DNA of 64,000 nt from Holothuria scabra (GCA_037179385.1 CM074185.1:5637371-5701370); one strand, 5' to 3'; counted from the stretch's first letter, positions 1-12,880 are shown. Notes: generated from the letters alone by a model not told the origin. Numbers and translations are program-made.

Positions 1-288
1 GCCCGAACTCTGAAACTACAAACGTATGCAACCGACATATCTGAAACTTTTAATCAAATTGTCAATTTTTGTCATTTCTTTTTGCAACTTCCGTGAACGA
101 CCATTGAATATGCTTTATCCCCATAGGGGTATATTCCCACCTCCCCTCTGGACGGATGTACCGACAAAATCAGCCAATGTATCGGCAAAACATCCCAAAA
201 GCTTAAGCGGGGGGACCGCCCTCCTCTTCCTTTACGCTGGCGATTCTGACGTGTTATATGAATACAAACTTCTCTGTTTCATATCCAG

Positions 289-477
289 ATATCTGTCCCA
301 CTGAAGCAATTGAAAATGGTGAAGTTAAAACTGAAGATTCACGTTTCTTTATTCAAGAAGCTAGACATGGGGATTTTAGACTATACAGTTGTGATCCGGG
401 TTACGAAATTGACGGTGAAGAAAGATCACAATGCAACCATGGCGAATGGTCAAACGAAAAACCCACCTGTATAGTAG
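289..477 (+). CDS. CCP/sushi domain exon 1 of mosaic lectin gene
   Basis: The exon encodes one complement control protein (sushi) module of about 63 residues. The four expected cysteines are visible (ICPT, YSCDPGY, SQC, PTC), as are the Gly-Tyr after the second and the Gly-Glu-Trp before the fourth. CCP modules are small extracellular beta-sandwich units used for protein binding in complement regulators, adhesion proteins and receptors. The acceptor is ...atatccag at 287-288. The donor is g|gtaaga after 477. Both ends are phase 1, the usual arrangement for shuffled CCP exons. The upstream open frame (258-288) is intronic, so this is not a translation start. Length (189 bp) and the HGDF/HGEF motif match the next CCP exon, suggesting a tandem duplicate. 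The gene probably continues to the left of the window. Confidence 0.85.
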
Positions 478-3000
478 GTAAGAACTAAGTAGAAGAAACG
501 TCCAACCAGCATACCACAGCGTGGGCATAACAACATACAACCTATCTTTCCGGAAATCAAGATGGTCTTAGACTGCAAAAAAAAAAAAAAAAAAAAAAAC
601 TTTACCCAAGCTACATAACAAGTTACCTGTAGCAAAAAGAAGAATGATACAGGTTCAATTTATCGTGAACTATTTTTATCTGTAAGGACCTGCGCAACAT
701 TTTATGTAGTCTGCTTTAAAGGTAGATACGGGAATAATCTCACCAGTACCATACCTTTTCTGACAAGGGTGAAAAGTTGCCCCGGGTACCACATCTGGGA
801 AGGGATGGCACCAGATCGAGATTCCTTAAAAGATGGTGGACCTACCACTTGCCAGAGGCCAAGGGTGGGGCCGCAGAAAGCTATACTTCCTCCCCCGTCG
901 GGGTGAAGATCCAAATTTCGTCGGGATCCTTCTTTCCTACTTTAAAGAAGCAACACCGATAAGCCTCACTGTCTCCTCTGACGATCTTTATTTTGCTAAC
1001 GAAAAGGAAACCTCCACGGAAGTTTAAAATCCTCAAGATTTCTTACAAACATTCATAAAATTTTCAGTAAATCCCCAGATTTTCAGATATTCTGAAAAAG
1101 ACAACAAATTGACAGTTTACACCATGCGACCAAATGTAAGACCTTAACCAACTGCAGCCTTGATTTTGACTTTGTGAACTTAAAGGCAGATTGATCTTCG
1201 ATAAAATTCATAAAATTGCCATAAAATTCTCCCAGTATGTAATCTCCAGATTTTCATATATATGATCAACGGAAGCGAGACTTGTACGGAAAAATCCTTA
1301 AGCTGCATGATAACATTCTTTATCCCAACAAACTGCAAGTCTCCCCGGCGACCTATTTGATTTTTGTTCATAAGGAGGTTAGATTCTCCAATTAAAAACC
1401 AAGCCAAATTTCCCAGAAGTAAAACAAATTATTCAAAATGCCAAAATATTTTCTGTAAAAGGTTCAGTTTTGGTGGATACTCCATACAAAAAACCCCTAG
1501 ATAACTTAAATCAATCACCCCTTAGCCATACATTTTATTTAATTTGCCCTTGAAAGGCAAATCAGGAAAAAATCACCCCACATTTTTCAATTTTACCCGA
1601 TCAAAATCCATATTTTCTTTCATTTAATTGCAAAATTTTTTCTAATATGGGCTTTTATTTTCAAATCTTTGTCCACTACAGGTAGAAAGCTTTCAGGCTA
1701 ATTTCTAGTTTCGCCTGACAGACTTAGTTGGTGGACCTTTAATAAAACGGCTAAGTCCAAACGAATTATAGTAACCCATGAATCTTTTTCATTTGATCCT
1801 ATCTTTGGCAGATTCTTCAATATATTTAATGGTCCTTACAAGCTAAAAAGTTAAGAATTTCTTCCAAAAACAAATTTTCTTCAAAACACACTCCGGGATT
1901 TCAATAAGGCTTTTATCACTGTTATAAAAGTAACACATTTTGGCGCCCTGTGCTCGCCTCAAATTCTACCAGTCACGTCCCACCTAGAACTCATCGGTTT
2001 TCTTGGACCCCGAAATACCCACCATTTTGTCGGGGAGTTTGGCGTCCAAGTCGGGCAAACCTTGACGCCACCACTCACCGCAAAGAGAAATTATATTACA
2101 ATAACCGCTTTAACTTTTCGAGTACCGCACAGTTTCCAACCAATTGGCTCAAGTCGAGCTGGCCTAGGCTCCTTTTTCCAGGAAGAAGGGGGAAGGGGCG
2201 CCAATTTCACTTGTTGGCCAGGGTGAGAAAGGCTCTACCTTCGGCATGAGTGCTACGTAGTACATAATCATCAGGTTTCCACCAATGTTTGATAAATATG
2301 AAAGGTGAAGTTTACTCCATGTATGCAATAATTTGACAGTTGCCTTTAGGCAAAGAAAACCCAAATGTCGTAGTCATGCAACGCTAAATAATTTCTCACT
2401 ATAAGAGCATGTTGACCATCACAAGTACGTTGCGAGAGTAACAATAGGGTACAATGAGCATTGTTGTGCATCATACTAAAGTCTTTTGCAAAATTGATGA
2501 CAAGGCAAATAGATGTTCGTGGTTATCTTAATGTCGGGTCAGCACATGATACACTTTCTATCTGAATCTGGAGTCGACTTCCTCAGTTACTTAATGGTTT
2601 CCCTTGTAGTTCTTTTCTAATTTATATTCTATTTTTAATATTGGATATATTTTACAAGACATTTTCTCAATGAATAACCTCTACTCATCAACATGAATTA
2701 AAAAATTGGCCAAAGAGAAATTGGAAACTCAATGAATTTGCAGCACAAAACCACTACCACAGGCGATTGGTCTTCGAAACATCGCACTAAGAAATAATTC
2801 CATTAATAAATTCGACATGATCATGAAGTTCAAATTTTCTAAAAGTTTCAAAAGGAATGGGAAAAGCAAGCAAAACGTCAAAAATTCTTTGCTGCTGCTC
2901 AAATTGGTGCGTTCTGTAAGTTGAATTTCTAAGGGTGGTTTCATGAGCTTTATTTCTTAACATGATATAACAGAAAATATGTTTACTTCTGTTCTCACAG
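478..3000 (+). other. Intron between CCP exons 1 and 2
   Basis: About 2.5 kb between a gtaaga donor and a ttctcacag acceptor. It contains an A20-type homopolymer at about 578-599 and otherwise AT-rich sequence. I see no cysteine-patterned exon or recognisable transposon in it; the open frames here are short and unpatterned. Confidence 0.55.
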
Positions 3001-3189
3001 CTTTTTGCACAATTCCAACTGTTGCTAATGGAATTTTCACCAGATCGGATCTTAGTCAATTTTCCGAACACGCCAGTCACGGTGAATTTGGTCGGTTTAA
3101 ATGTAACGATGGCTACACTCCCACTGAAATCATATGGTTCCAATGTGTAAGCGGACAGTGGTCCCAAGACCTCCTCACTTGTGAACCAG
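3001..3189 (+). CDS. CCP/sushi domain exon 2
   Basis: Second sushi module, again 189 bp and phase 1 at both ends. The acceptor is gttctcacag (ends 3000). The donor is ccag|gttggt after 3189. The four cysteines occur in FCTIP, RFKCNDGY, FQCVSGQW and LTCEP, with the conserved Gly-Tyr and Gly-Gln-Trp. Joined to exon 1, the split codon becomes Ala and the frame remains open. Its similarity to exon 1 (same length, shared S/RHGEF-type segment before cysteine 2) points to duplication of a single exon. The role is structural or ligand-binding in an extracellular protein; no enzymatic function is expected. Confidence 0.85.
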
Positions 3190-6100
3190 GTTGGTGTGTT
3201 ACACAGTCTAAAGTTGGTTCTTGAGGCATTGTTGATCAGTTTGTGATCGAAATTTGATGCCATTGACGGAAAGTTCAGGTCTCTCAGAAGTAGGAAAATG
3301 AACTTTCCAAATGTAGGCCCGAATGTGTGCATGATTCTTTATCTTGTCAACTTAAACTTTGGATGACCTTATCCATTTTAATATCTTACTTTTGAAAACC
3401 ATCTCAGAGCGAATAAAATTATGTGTTTTTAACCCTAACCGGACCAGTTACTGATCCAGACTGTTAAGAATTAACTCTAATTTAAGAATGAGGCCTTTCA
3501 ATAGGAATTGTGATGAAAGTGTAAAGGACCTCACTTGATTCCAGCTACTAATATTTTTCTTTCCGCATTTAATGCTATATGAAGATAAAAGAGATCCCCA
3601 GAAGTTTTTAAAAAGAAAAAATATATAATTATTGAATACATGCACATCCGTCCAGCTTATACAACAGCAGTTAATTTTCATAATATTAAGCTGGCAAAAG
3701 AGACTTAATTTGAGGGGAAAAGTTGATGAAAGTGGGCATACTCCACCATGGGCAACATGCAGACCCTTAACTCATCCTTCCAACGGGTGATAAGAAGAGT
3801 TACAGTACATCCATCGGTTAAAGAACAAATTTAATGGATAACACTGACAATACTCCGTGGTTTTTGTACTCAGTGTGCATCTCGAAAATAACTATCCCCC
3901 GACTGATTTTGAGGTGCTGGGCTGTGCCTCCGCCCCCCCCCCCCCCCTCGTCCTTAAAAACGTTTGCAATTCGGACCTTTTTTGGGTGATGTACTGCAAA
4001 TGTATCAATTACCAATGAGCTTAAAGAGCTTTCATAATATGCATATGGCGGATATAGGTTTATCAAAATCTTTTTGACCCATGCATGTACGGTTGTAATT
4101 ATACTTAATTTTAGGACTACTAAGATCTTACGGTCACATTCAACCTGAGGAAAATTAGAGACATTAAGATTTTAAAAGATAAATTAAGTGACTACATAAA
4201 GCCGATAAGATTGTAAACTGCTTCAGTCTGTTAAACTTTGGTCTAGGTTCTTTAAAGGCTCTTGAATAGTAGCGTTACCAGCCGTGGGGCAGGTTGGCAA
4301 ACTGCCCCCCCCCCCCCCCTTACGCAAAAAATTGGGAAGGGAAGAAAAAATGGGAAGGGAAGGAAAGAAAGGAAAAGAGGAAAAGGGGTAAGGAGAGAAA
4401 AGGAAAAGAGAAAAAGGAAAGAAAGGTAGAAGAAAAGAGAAAAACGGAAAAGAAAGGGAAAGGAAAAAAGAGAACAATGAGAAAAGAAAGATATTAGGCC
4501 AACTATAACATCAAAAGCAAGATTAATCTGCATTCATGGAACACTGTTTTGGTCAATATATGAACATTCATTTACAAAAATACATGAACATTCATTTAGT
4601 CGAATAAAGTAATCAAAATAATATCGGACGTCCACTTTATCGGAGGCAAGACTTTCCTCTTTTGCTCTTTGCCAGACAGTCGGGAGGACTCTAGAAAAGC
4701 AATCATTCTCAGATTTGCCATCAATATTTGAAGGAAGTGCAGATTCTTCAGTAATCCCCCAACTTGTTAAACTTCCTCACACCAAACCCTGAATCCAAAG
4801 CTTCCTGCAATATAAGCTCCATATCAACAAATTTTGGTTTCAAAAGGACAGAAATTTCGGCCAGCTTCGCACGCCACAATTCATTACTGATATAGTAGTG
4901 TTCACTTTGCAAGAAAAATCGAAAAACTTAGCTACTACTTACAAGCCTGAGACATGCCATTTCCCGCTGTCTGGGGCTCGCGATATTTCAAAATTTTCTG
5001 TTCGCTCCACGCCAACTGAAGATAGTCTTTCCAGCAAGACTTCATATTCTAGGTAGGGGAACCATTGGCCTACCGTTCTCAAATGCTCTCTTCCAGACCT
5101 GTCATCAAATACCTTTCAACCCTATCAGTTGTTAAGCCTTTGTAGATGGATACTTTAGTTATTGAAGTGTAAAAATTTTATCAATGTGCAATGCTGCAGA
5201 GCAGTGGCGTAGCTGCAGGAGGCAGGGCGATTTTGCCCTTGCTCGAAAAAGGAAAAAGTGAAAAATACCAAAATTTACCATTTGAGACACCCGTCAAACA
5301 CAGTGCTGTTTTCCCGAGTTTTCCATCATAAAATTCCGAATTCTTTCTAATAAACGTTCCATATTCAAAACAATTGTTTTTAGAAAGGCAATATTTTCCC
5401 TCAAATTGCAACCCTTAAACACGGAGGTGTTACTAGATGGAGATCTATCGAACCTTTAATTTATGCTAATCCAATTAGACTGATTCCAAAGCGGACACTA
5501 AATTCCTTATTTGGGGATTATTGAACTAAAGGGCATGAAATTCCTTTGTTTAATACCTAGGCAACCTCTTTCATACCTACGGTGACTCCAACAAAAGGGA
5601 TTATTTGGAACTATGCTACTGTGTGTAAGTAGTTGCCGACAAAGAGGTGCCAAACACTCTCTTGGCATTTCAAACGACTGACTATTGCTAATAATCACAA
5701 TGATCTTGGCTATACACCAATGATTTATGCAAATGAGCAAAAGAGGAATAAGACGAAACATTGCTATCGAATTTTCATCAACACTCGCATTCGCTCGCAT
5801 GGTCTAAAAGGCAAACCTAAATAGAGTAAAATACAGAGAACAAGACGAGTAGGTTGTAACCCGCGTCCATACGCGTCCAAATCGTCAAATTTATTTACTC
5901 TCTTAAGCGGCTGGCAATATTAAGACAAGAGACAAATTTCCCAATCTGCCGTTTGACATCTAGCAGACGCTTTATCAGGCTTGGACTTTGCTCCTAACAC
6001 ATGTTAACACCTGCTAGGCCTATTGAGTCAAAAAGAACAACACACAAAAAAGATTAGTGTCGGCAACTACAACGGCTCAAAGAAAGGTTCTCGATGGACC

Positions 6101-7360
6101 TCCGTCTAATAACACCTTCCTGCCTTAAAGCTGTAAGTGATTGCTCTTAAAGCAGTCCGTGGATAATTGATCCTAGCCGCTACAGTTCTGTTTCCCAAAA
6201 CTTTTCTACAATATAGGCTTACATTTTTGTACAAAAAGGCAACAAAGTTTCGAGAGTTTACTAAATGTCGTCGAGAAGCCTTAATCCGCTCTCCTGAGAT
6301 AACACGATCTTCTGGGGACATGCTATCTCCGATTCATGCTAACAGGAAACGCAGATTCTTCGGTAGTCCCCCCCCCCCCCCCCCAATGCAAATTTTCTTA
6401 CAGGAAACCATGAAACTAATCTATTTTAGCAAAACAAGCTCCATATTTACAAATGTGTAAAAGGACCCAAATTTTCGGTACGTATCTTATACAGTAGTCT
6501 TCACACTTAAGAAAAAAATCAGATTTATTTGAAAAAATTTGTTGTTGCTCGTAGAAAAAGCGAAAAAAATTAGCATAAAAATGTACCTTTTGGTCAATGG
6601 GGTGGGTGAGTTGCATGTTCCAAAACTGGTGCTCCCCCCTCCAACACTTCCCTTAAGACCGTAAGACGCCCACAAACTAACACAGCTCAACTAGTACAAA
6701 ATCGGGAAACCTCTATGCTATCCCCCCCCCCCGGACAGTCAGGTCTGGTTACGCCGCTGCTCTTGAACGCCAACGAAACAACTAAGACACCATATCACAT
6801 CACAGACCACTTAATCACTATCCCTGACAACTCCCTGTCCAACTCGGAAGCAGAGAACTCCAATTGGTCTTGCTGGGGTTTTGCAGGCTCGTCAAACGAA
6901 TAAGCTATGGCTGCCAAATTAAAAACTTTTTGATTTGGTCAGTGATATTTATCATTAATTTACAGGTCAAAATATTTGATACACATCATGTTAGGTGAAT
7001 AACAAAACACAACTTACAAACCACCAAAATTTCCCTTTTTCAGGCGGCATAAAGGGTATACAAAGTGCTTAAAGACTATTATTTCTTTAAATCAGTTGGT
7101 TCCAATTCATAATTGCCTAGCGATCGGCTTTTCGCCTAGTATCTTAATTTGTGACATTTGTAGTTTATGCGGAGGAGTTAGCAGAAATAAATAAGTGGCC
7201 AAATGCAGTTTACTCAGCCTTGTTTCTGGGTTTTTGTATCTCTCTATATAACTTGCAGTTTGATCAATTTGAACGCATTAAATGTTGCTACATGTTTTAC
7301 CTTATTAGAGTTGTAAATTAAATTCCATGGACTACAAAATGGAAATTCATATCTTTCCAG
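3190..7360 (+). other. Intron between CCP exons 2 and 3, rich in C-runs and purine tract
   Basis: About 4.2 kb with no coding exon that I can support. It holds C homopolymers at 3933-3947, 4305-4319, 6368-6384 and 6722-6732, and a strongly purine-biased tract (GGGAAGGGAAGAAAA-type) at about 4328-4493. A transposon-end-like CAGTGGCGTAGC occurs near 5204 and a similar inverted GTTACGCCGCTG near 6748, but no matching target duplication supports one element. Confidence 0.5.
4328..4493 (+). repeat. Purine-rich low-complexity tract
   Basis: About 165 bp composed almost wholly of A and G on the + strand (GGGAAGG, AAAGGAAAAGAGG style), immediately after a C15 run. The open frames it produces on both strands (Lys/Arg/Glu-rich or Phe/Ser-rich) are composition artefacts. 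Such tracts can form triplexes, but no function is implied. Confidence 0.85.
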
Positions 7361-7558
7361 CACGTTGTCCGGCTATAGAGAACAGCGGGGAGTACGCAAG
7401 CATTCGTTACCATGGTAGCGAATCTGAAGAACTATCATTCATTCACGGGACCATCCTTGAAATAGAATGCGCTGGAGGATGGATAGCTGAAGGAGCAACA
7501 ATATCAATTTGCAGACTCGGACAGTGGCAGCAACCCATAGGACGATGTGTACAAAATG
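7361..7558 (+). CDS. CCP/sushi domain exon 3
   Basis: Third sushi module, 198 bp, phase 1 at both ends. The acceptor is atctttccag (ends 7360). The donor is aaatg|gtaggt after 7558. Cysteines occur in ARCPAIEN, IECAGGW, SICRLGQW and GRCVQN. An aromatic residue follows the second cysteine as usual, and Gly-Gln-Trp precedes the fourth. The exon's last base is G. Joined directly to the first F-lectin exon (18783) it makes Val, giving ...CVQN-VALG, which is how F-type lectin domains normally begin. This suggests exon 3 splices straight to the lectin and the decayed exon at 7934-8110 is skipped. Confidence 0.85.
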
Positions 7559-7834
7559 GTAGGTCAAACAAGTCTGTTATTGAATTGTCTTTAACACGTT
7601 TGTTTTATACAATTTATGCCCTTTTCCTAATACACATTGGGACCCCAGTTCTATAGATGACCGCCAGTCATGACATATTTGTCCCAATTTTGGTTATTTT
7701 TTCTTCATATTTTGCTTTTAAATGTGGAATTTAATCGGTCCTGCATTGCAAAGGGATTGACACACATTTGTTGTCAAGCAACATTTGGAGAGCTTTGACC
7801 AGTCCGTACCCCCTAACTCGGACTCACCCATGCC

Positions 7835-7849
7835 GGGGGGGGGGGGGGG
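7835..7849 (+). repeat. G15 homopolymer
   Basis: Run of 15 G followed by A and six more G, in the intron 85 bases before the decayed CCP exon. It is one of ten G or C runs of 11 or more in the window. Confidence 0.9.
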
Positions 7850-7933
7850 AGGGGGGATGGGATTGGACGGTGTTTTTTCCATTTGATAAGTGCAATCTAG
7901 AGACGTGATTCCGAACTATATTTAACCCGACAG

Positions 7934-8110
7934 CTCCTTGTCAGGAAGTACCTGAAGAGGCAGGAAGAACAATAGTGTATACCGACCACAGAAGTGGCGA
8001 AAAAAGGCATAACAGTAACCTCAGTGTGACTTGCGGAGAACGACTGGTCCGTTTTGGGCGGAGTACGGCAACGTGTTTTTAAGGGGCATGGTTTCCAGCC
8101 GTTGCTCACT
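7934..8110 (+). pseudogene. Decayed CCP/sushi exon with in-frame stop
   Basis: Between a plausible acceptor (acccgacag, ends 7933) and a good donor (cact|gtaaag), the 177 bp translate in phase 1 as a sushi-like module. It has CQEVPEEAG, SVTCGERL, ATCF, then a TAA stop at 8080-8082, then GAWFPAVAH and half of a final Cys codon. The stop sits where the residue between cysteine 3 and the Gly-x-Trp motif should be. The exon ends in T, so it needs a following exon starting GT or GC to rebuild the last cysteine; the next exon found (18783, starts TT) would give Phe. Both faults suggest a module that lost its function, or a poison exon giving a short isoform. A single base error in the assembly at the T run 8076-8080 is the alternative. 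Confidence 0.6.
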
Positions 8111-10417
8111 GTAAAGAGAACTGTACGTATTTCAATCGCTCTATATCGCTGTTTCAAATGTTTAAAATTAAACATGAATAATATTTGAAGCTATTAATTC
8201 CGTACATTTTGTAATGTACACAAAAGTGGGTAGACCTTAGAGTTGCTGCAACTTGCGTCACTTGGGCAGTATCCAACCGTTTGGAAAATTGTACAACTTC
8301 AACGAGAGCCTTCGGCAATACCCAAAAAATGCTTTCAAGATTAAGATCAGGTCCAACGACGATCTTCTGAATTTTCTGACAAGAAAGTCTTCAATATTTT
8401 AGATTTTTCTTCCACAAATCGAACGTTTCCGTACAATTTTTCAACAACAGCTCCGGACTTTCGAACTGTGGTTAAAGGGCCCTAAATAATCAAAATTTCC
8501 CAAACTTTAGTAGCACTGGCGATCTGCGTGGTTTGTTTCGAAAAGCCATGTTTTCGAAACCTCATAGAAACTGCACAAAAAATTTTATGTTTAGTGAAAA
8601 GCTACCTCCATTATACATAGAAAGTCTTATCTTAGGAAAATTTTAATTAAAGTAAATTAATAGAACACTCAAGTGTATCTTTAGCTTAGACTTTTCTCAA
8701 ACAGTAGGGTTTTTCATGTGTCTAAAGCTTTGCTAAACTTTTGCATGTGAACGACAGAATTCAAAGTTTCAATGGCTTAGACTGGGCAGTTATCACTGGC
8801 GCAGCCAGAGTTTTTTATTTGAAGTCGCCAACTGCAGAACTTCTTCCATATTGGATACATTATTTTGAAAAACGACATGCACAACGTTTTGGTTGCGAAA
8901 GAGGGTGGGGGTGTGAAGGGAGATATTGCATTCACTAAAACTCTTCTCCCTTTTCGAAATTTTAGTCTAATTAGCAGTTAAATGTGAAATGGTACCATCC
9001 TCGGGAAGGAAAAGCTTGAACTGTATTGTTCAACTGGAGAGTACAAACCCTAATAAATTCACATGAAGCTCGCAAAAATTTTACATTTTTTTTTATTATT
9101 TTCATATTCTGTAACAAAATGTAGATTGAAAGTCTGCATCATGACAGTTTTGGATAGTTGCCCATAGCAAAGCCCGGGTAAAAATTGCAAAGCGAGTCTT
9201 CTACCTGATGATTTGCAAACAGGTTTAAACTTTTGCTGCCGTGTTTCTTTGAAAGTTTTTACTGAAGATGCATGGCGATGAAAAGACATCATTGAGGTAA
9301 AGTGTGAAGCGCGAAGGTTGCATTCGTTTTAGAACCATTTGTGAGGACGTGATCAAAATAAATCCTTACTCAGTCGAAGATGTAACTCACCCTTCTCCTT
9401 CAGGAATAAAGCTTAAAGAACTTTCCAGGCAGTCGATGGTGGCAGGTCCCCAATAGTTCTCCTGGGTTCACTGAAGTAAATCATGTAAACTGTTGCAATT
9501 GCCAGGCTGCGAAGCGGCAGACATTTTGCATTAGAACTGTTGCGAAACCCCTGATACCGTTCAGCAACCTGAATGCGCATTAAAAATGAAAAACAAAATA
9601 TTCAATGATCAAAAAGAACAGTTCACGCAAGTGGAAAGTAATTTCAGAAAGACACAGAAAAATATTAAAATTTATTCATTGTGCGTTTGAACGACACCGC
9701 ACCTGAGATACGCAGACAGAAGATGGAGAGGTTCCTCCAATTTTAGAGAAGTGTTTTGTCAGAAGACTCCCGGGTAATTTTATTTCCTTATCATATGATA
9801 ATCGCAAATCGTAACAAAAGCGCTGTGTCGAGTTGTTGCAGTATGAACTGTTTCTTTCGATCCCAAAAGCTCCATGCAGTCTGCATATATACATCTCAAG
9901 TACGATAAAAAAGCGTTTTACAATTAGAAGAGAAAATGTTCCCTGCTCATTCGAAAAATCTTTCAAATTTCGACATTAAATATGACAAATGAATAGGAAA
10001 GCAGAAATAACTCCCTTCTTTCTTTGCCCTCGCGAATAATGAGTTCTTTCATTATCTCACCCATTAGCTTATGCACAGTAACAAAAAGACCTGGACCGAT
10101 GCAATATTTAAATTCATTTGGAACTGAAAGAAATACATCACACAGACAGAACATCTGCGGATTAGCGTTGGTAATACAGGAAAAAACCGAAATAATGGTG
10201 CTTATGGTTCTTACATAAATTAAGTGGATATGTATAATCATCTACGGCAATAATCAACTGCAGAAAATTAATGGCCTTTTCTTCCCCCCCCCCCCCGCCC
10301 CGTGGATACGCCAATGGTAATAATCTTTCCAAATAAGCCTTGGCTATGAGTCATGGATGTGTATACCTACCTAAAGTGCGGAATGAACTAGACACAGACA
10401 AACTTAAGAGATACTTA
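8111..10417 (+). other. Intronic sequence before large inverted-repeat element
   Basis: About 2.3 kb without a supported exon. It contains a C13 run at 10284-10296 and generic AT-rich sequence. A short open stretch around 8981-9055 with two cysteines follows a possible cag acceptor but lacks the remaining CCP signature. Confidence 0.45.
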
Positions 10418-12880
10418 TAGACCGGCAGCCCAGTGACTTGGGGGTAGATGAACTAGGTACCAATAACGAAGTATATCGCCATTAAGCGAGTCACCTGGGA
10501 TGTTCAGATATGTGAGTCTGCCGTGCACCATCCGTTGCTAATAGGTCTGGCGGCCATTTTTCAAAATGGCGGCCATGTTTTAGTAGGCATCTTTATGTTT
10601 AATAATAAAACTTTGATACGACCTTCTACCAAAACTTGTAAGGTGTCATATGAACGACAATTAAATTTCCTATCAAATGGTACCGTATTTAATGGATATT
10701 GTGCTGAATTAAGTTACACTTTGGGGCAAAAAGTGTAATTTTTAGCCAATTTTTCAAGAAAATTTAAATTACATTTTTTCTACGTATTTCTTCATATTTT
10801 TTACAAATCTCAAGATAATATACTCAAACTCTCTTAAAAATGTTTCTTATAAATAGGTACTATTGTGTCAAAATAACAAGGTTAGTGCTTTTTAAAAACG
10901 AAAGTTACAGTCTTTCAAAGTTAACAATTTGAAATTTCAGGAAATAGGATTTTGCAACTAATAATAGTATCTCGCCCTGTTCTCATTTCGCATCAGCTCA
11001 AACAGTACAACTGATTGGGCCCAAATACAACCAATATTGTACACTTCGGGTTTTAAATATAACATTCAGGATTGTGATTACAAGATACATGCTTGTAATG
11101 ATTTTCAGACATCTTGTATCAAATCCAAGATGGCCGCCATCGGTCAATGCGCTTTTGGCCCATTTTCCTTGAATTCCAGCATTTAATGCTCATTTTCGAT
11201 TAGAACAACGGCGATATTTAGTCAAAAGGCACCAGAAGATACAACCCAGGACAAGGGCACTCTTTCTTGCACACAAAGCTTGTAAACCAAGATGGCGGCT
11301 GGGGTCAATGTACTATTTTCTCCTTATATCTATTTTTGATTCAGAATTTTCGATCAAGAAAGAAATGACCACTCGTTTGTTTGTTTGTTCACTGGGATGC
11401 AACCTTCAGCAGTCTTAAACTTCGTTAAGTACATTTTGTATCTATTCTAAGGTGGTACGTAACGGTCAATTGATTTAGGCACTCCCATCACTCCACCACC
11501 CCACACCTTTCCTCGACATTTATCCTATAGGGGAATAACTAGCTCAACTAATTTCATTGCTCACTTCGACGGCTTTCAAATATATTCGTAGTGTTTGTAC
11601 AAAATATGGGCAATTAGTGCATAAATCCGACATGAATAGGATAGATTGTTAAATAATTCCACTATTTGTTTATATATGTTGTTTCTGTGCCAAGATGGTG
11701 GCTAGCGGTCAATGCACTTCTTACGATTCCTCCTCGTTTCTATATTTGTGTGGAAATTCCCTATCAAGAAGGCAATAACAACCTGTCACATAGTGCAACG
11801 AATGCATTCCATAGGATGTCTAAACTTTGTGCAGGAGCAAATTATATCGATTTTAAGATGATGGTCACAGGTCAATTAACTTTCACCCCAGTTTGTGTGG
11901 AATTAGATCATAATGGGCGCAGTACTAGCCTAACCAAGTTAATATTCCATTGCTATGATTTTCAGAAACTTTCAATGTATTTTCAGGGGATACATTTGAC
12001 ATAAGCAGGGTAACCTTTACTAATACTGGGGATACATCCCAAAGTACCGCAGTCACTTTTTCATTGTATACATGTCTTCTGTTCCAAGATGGCGGTCTGG
12101 GGCAATGAACCCATTTAAGGAGTAAAACAGGCCACCAGAGTACAAATTTGACAAACTGTAGAATTAATTTCTCTCCGAAAGTCTTTATTTTATTTAATTT
12201 AACTTTCTCTAGCTTGGTGTGATGGTCTTGAAATAGTCGGGTTTCACTTACTGTACTCTATCACGTGAAGTCGTCATTTTGAATTTCAAAATGACAGACG
12301 TTTTTACATTTTCTGAACAGTAATACATGTTGCAATGTTAGTTTCAATCTTTTTATCACCGAATTTGACCAATTTTGAGATAGACTAACTTATAGGCTAT
12401 AGAAGATTGAACATTCTCAATAACTCTTGAACGCCATTTCGGGTCCCAGACTGTTAGATGAGCTAGAGATGAATAAACAGAAGTGAAAACTTCCGTAGAA
12501 CTATAGAATTAATGAAAAATAGGGTTCCATAATTACTTATCATTATGATAATTACTTATTATTATTGTGATTTCGCAAAATTTTATTTCTGCAATAGACA
12601 GAGGACCACATATGGAAATACGCTACTTAACGCAGTTAAAAATCCAAATAATCCGCCAAAGGAATGTTAGCCTGATGGTATCTTTTAAAGTTATACAGTT
12701 AGACTGAGTTTAATACCCCTAAATATAATAAAGGTAGATGGAAACATGTTCTCAAAAAGTTCTATGAGCTCTTTTAATGCCTAGGAATGTCTTGCTAGCC
12801 GTTTTGGTGATCAGGTGGTACCATAACTAGCATGGATCTAATTTGTCTTTATTTTGACTTTGAATGCAAATGTGATTATT
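10418..12880 (+). repeat. Left terminal inverted repeat arm of element 1
   Basis: Pairs with 14715-17181 in inverted orientation. Matching landmarks include TTACACTTTGGGGC (about 10714 / 16879), CCAAGATGGCGGC blocks, and TCTATCACGTGAAGTCG versus its inverted partner near 15340. The arm carries five degenerate blocks built on AAGATGGYGGY...GGTCAATG, starting at 11127, 11289, 11692, 11855 and 12086. Spacings of 162 and 163 bp between members of two pairs suggest an old tandem repeat. Confidence 0.75.

Noticed and set aside
4223..4533. Overlapping Phe/Ser-rich and Lys/Glu-rich open frames
   Set aside because: Product of the purine-rich tract at 4328-4493; composition artefact.
5204..6760. Candidate hAT-like element bounded by CAGTGGCGTAGC and inverted GTTACGCCGCTG
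   Set aside because: The 8-bp flanks do not match and nothing between them supports a single element; the two ends may be unrelated.
8975..9055. Short two-cysteine peptide after a cag, at first taken for another CCP exon
   Set aside because: Lacks cysteines 3 and 4 and the Gly-x-Trp motif, and no donor in phase was found.
10523..12004. Open frames repeated in inverted orientation at 15745-17161
   Set aside because: The same peptides on both sides come from the inverted arms of element 1; they contain no protein domain and are shadows of the repeat.
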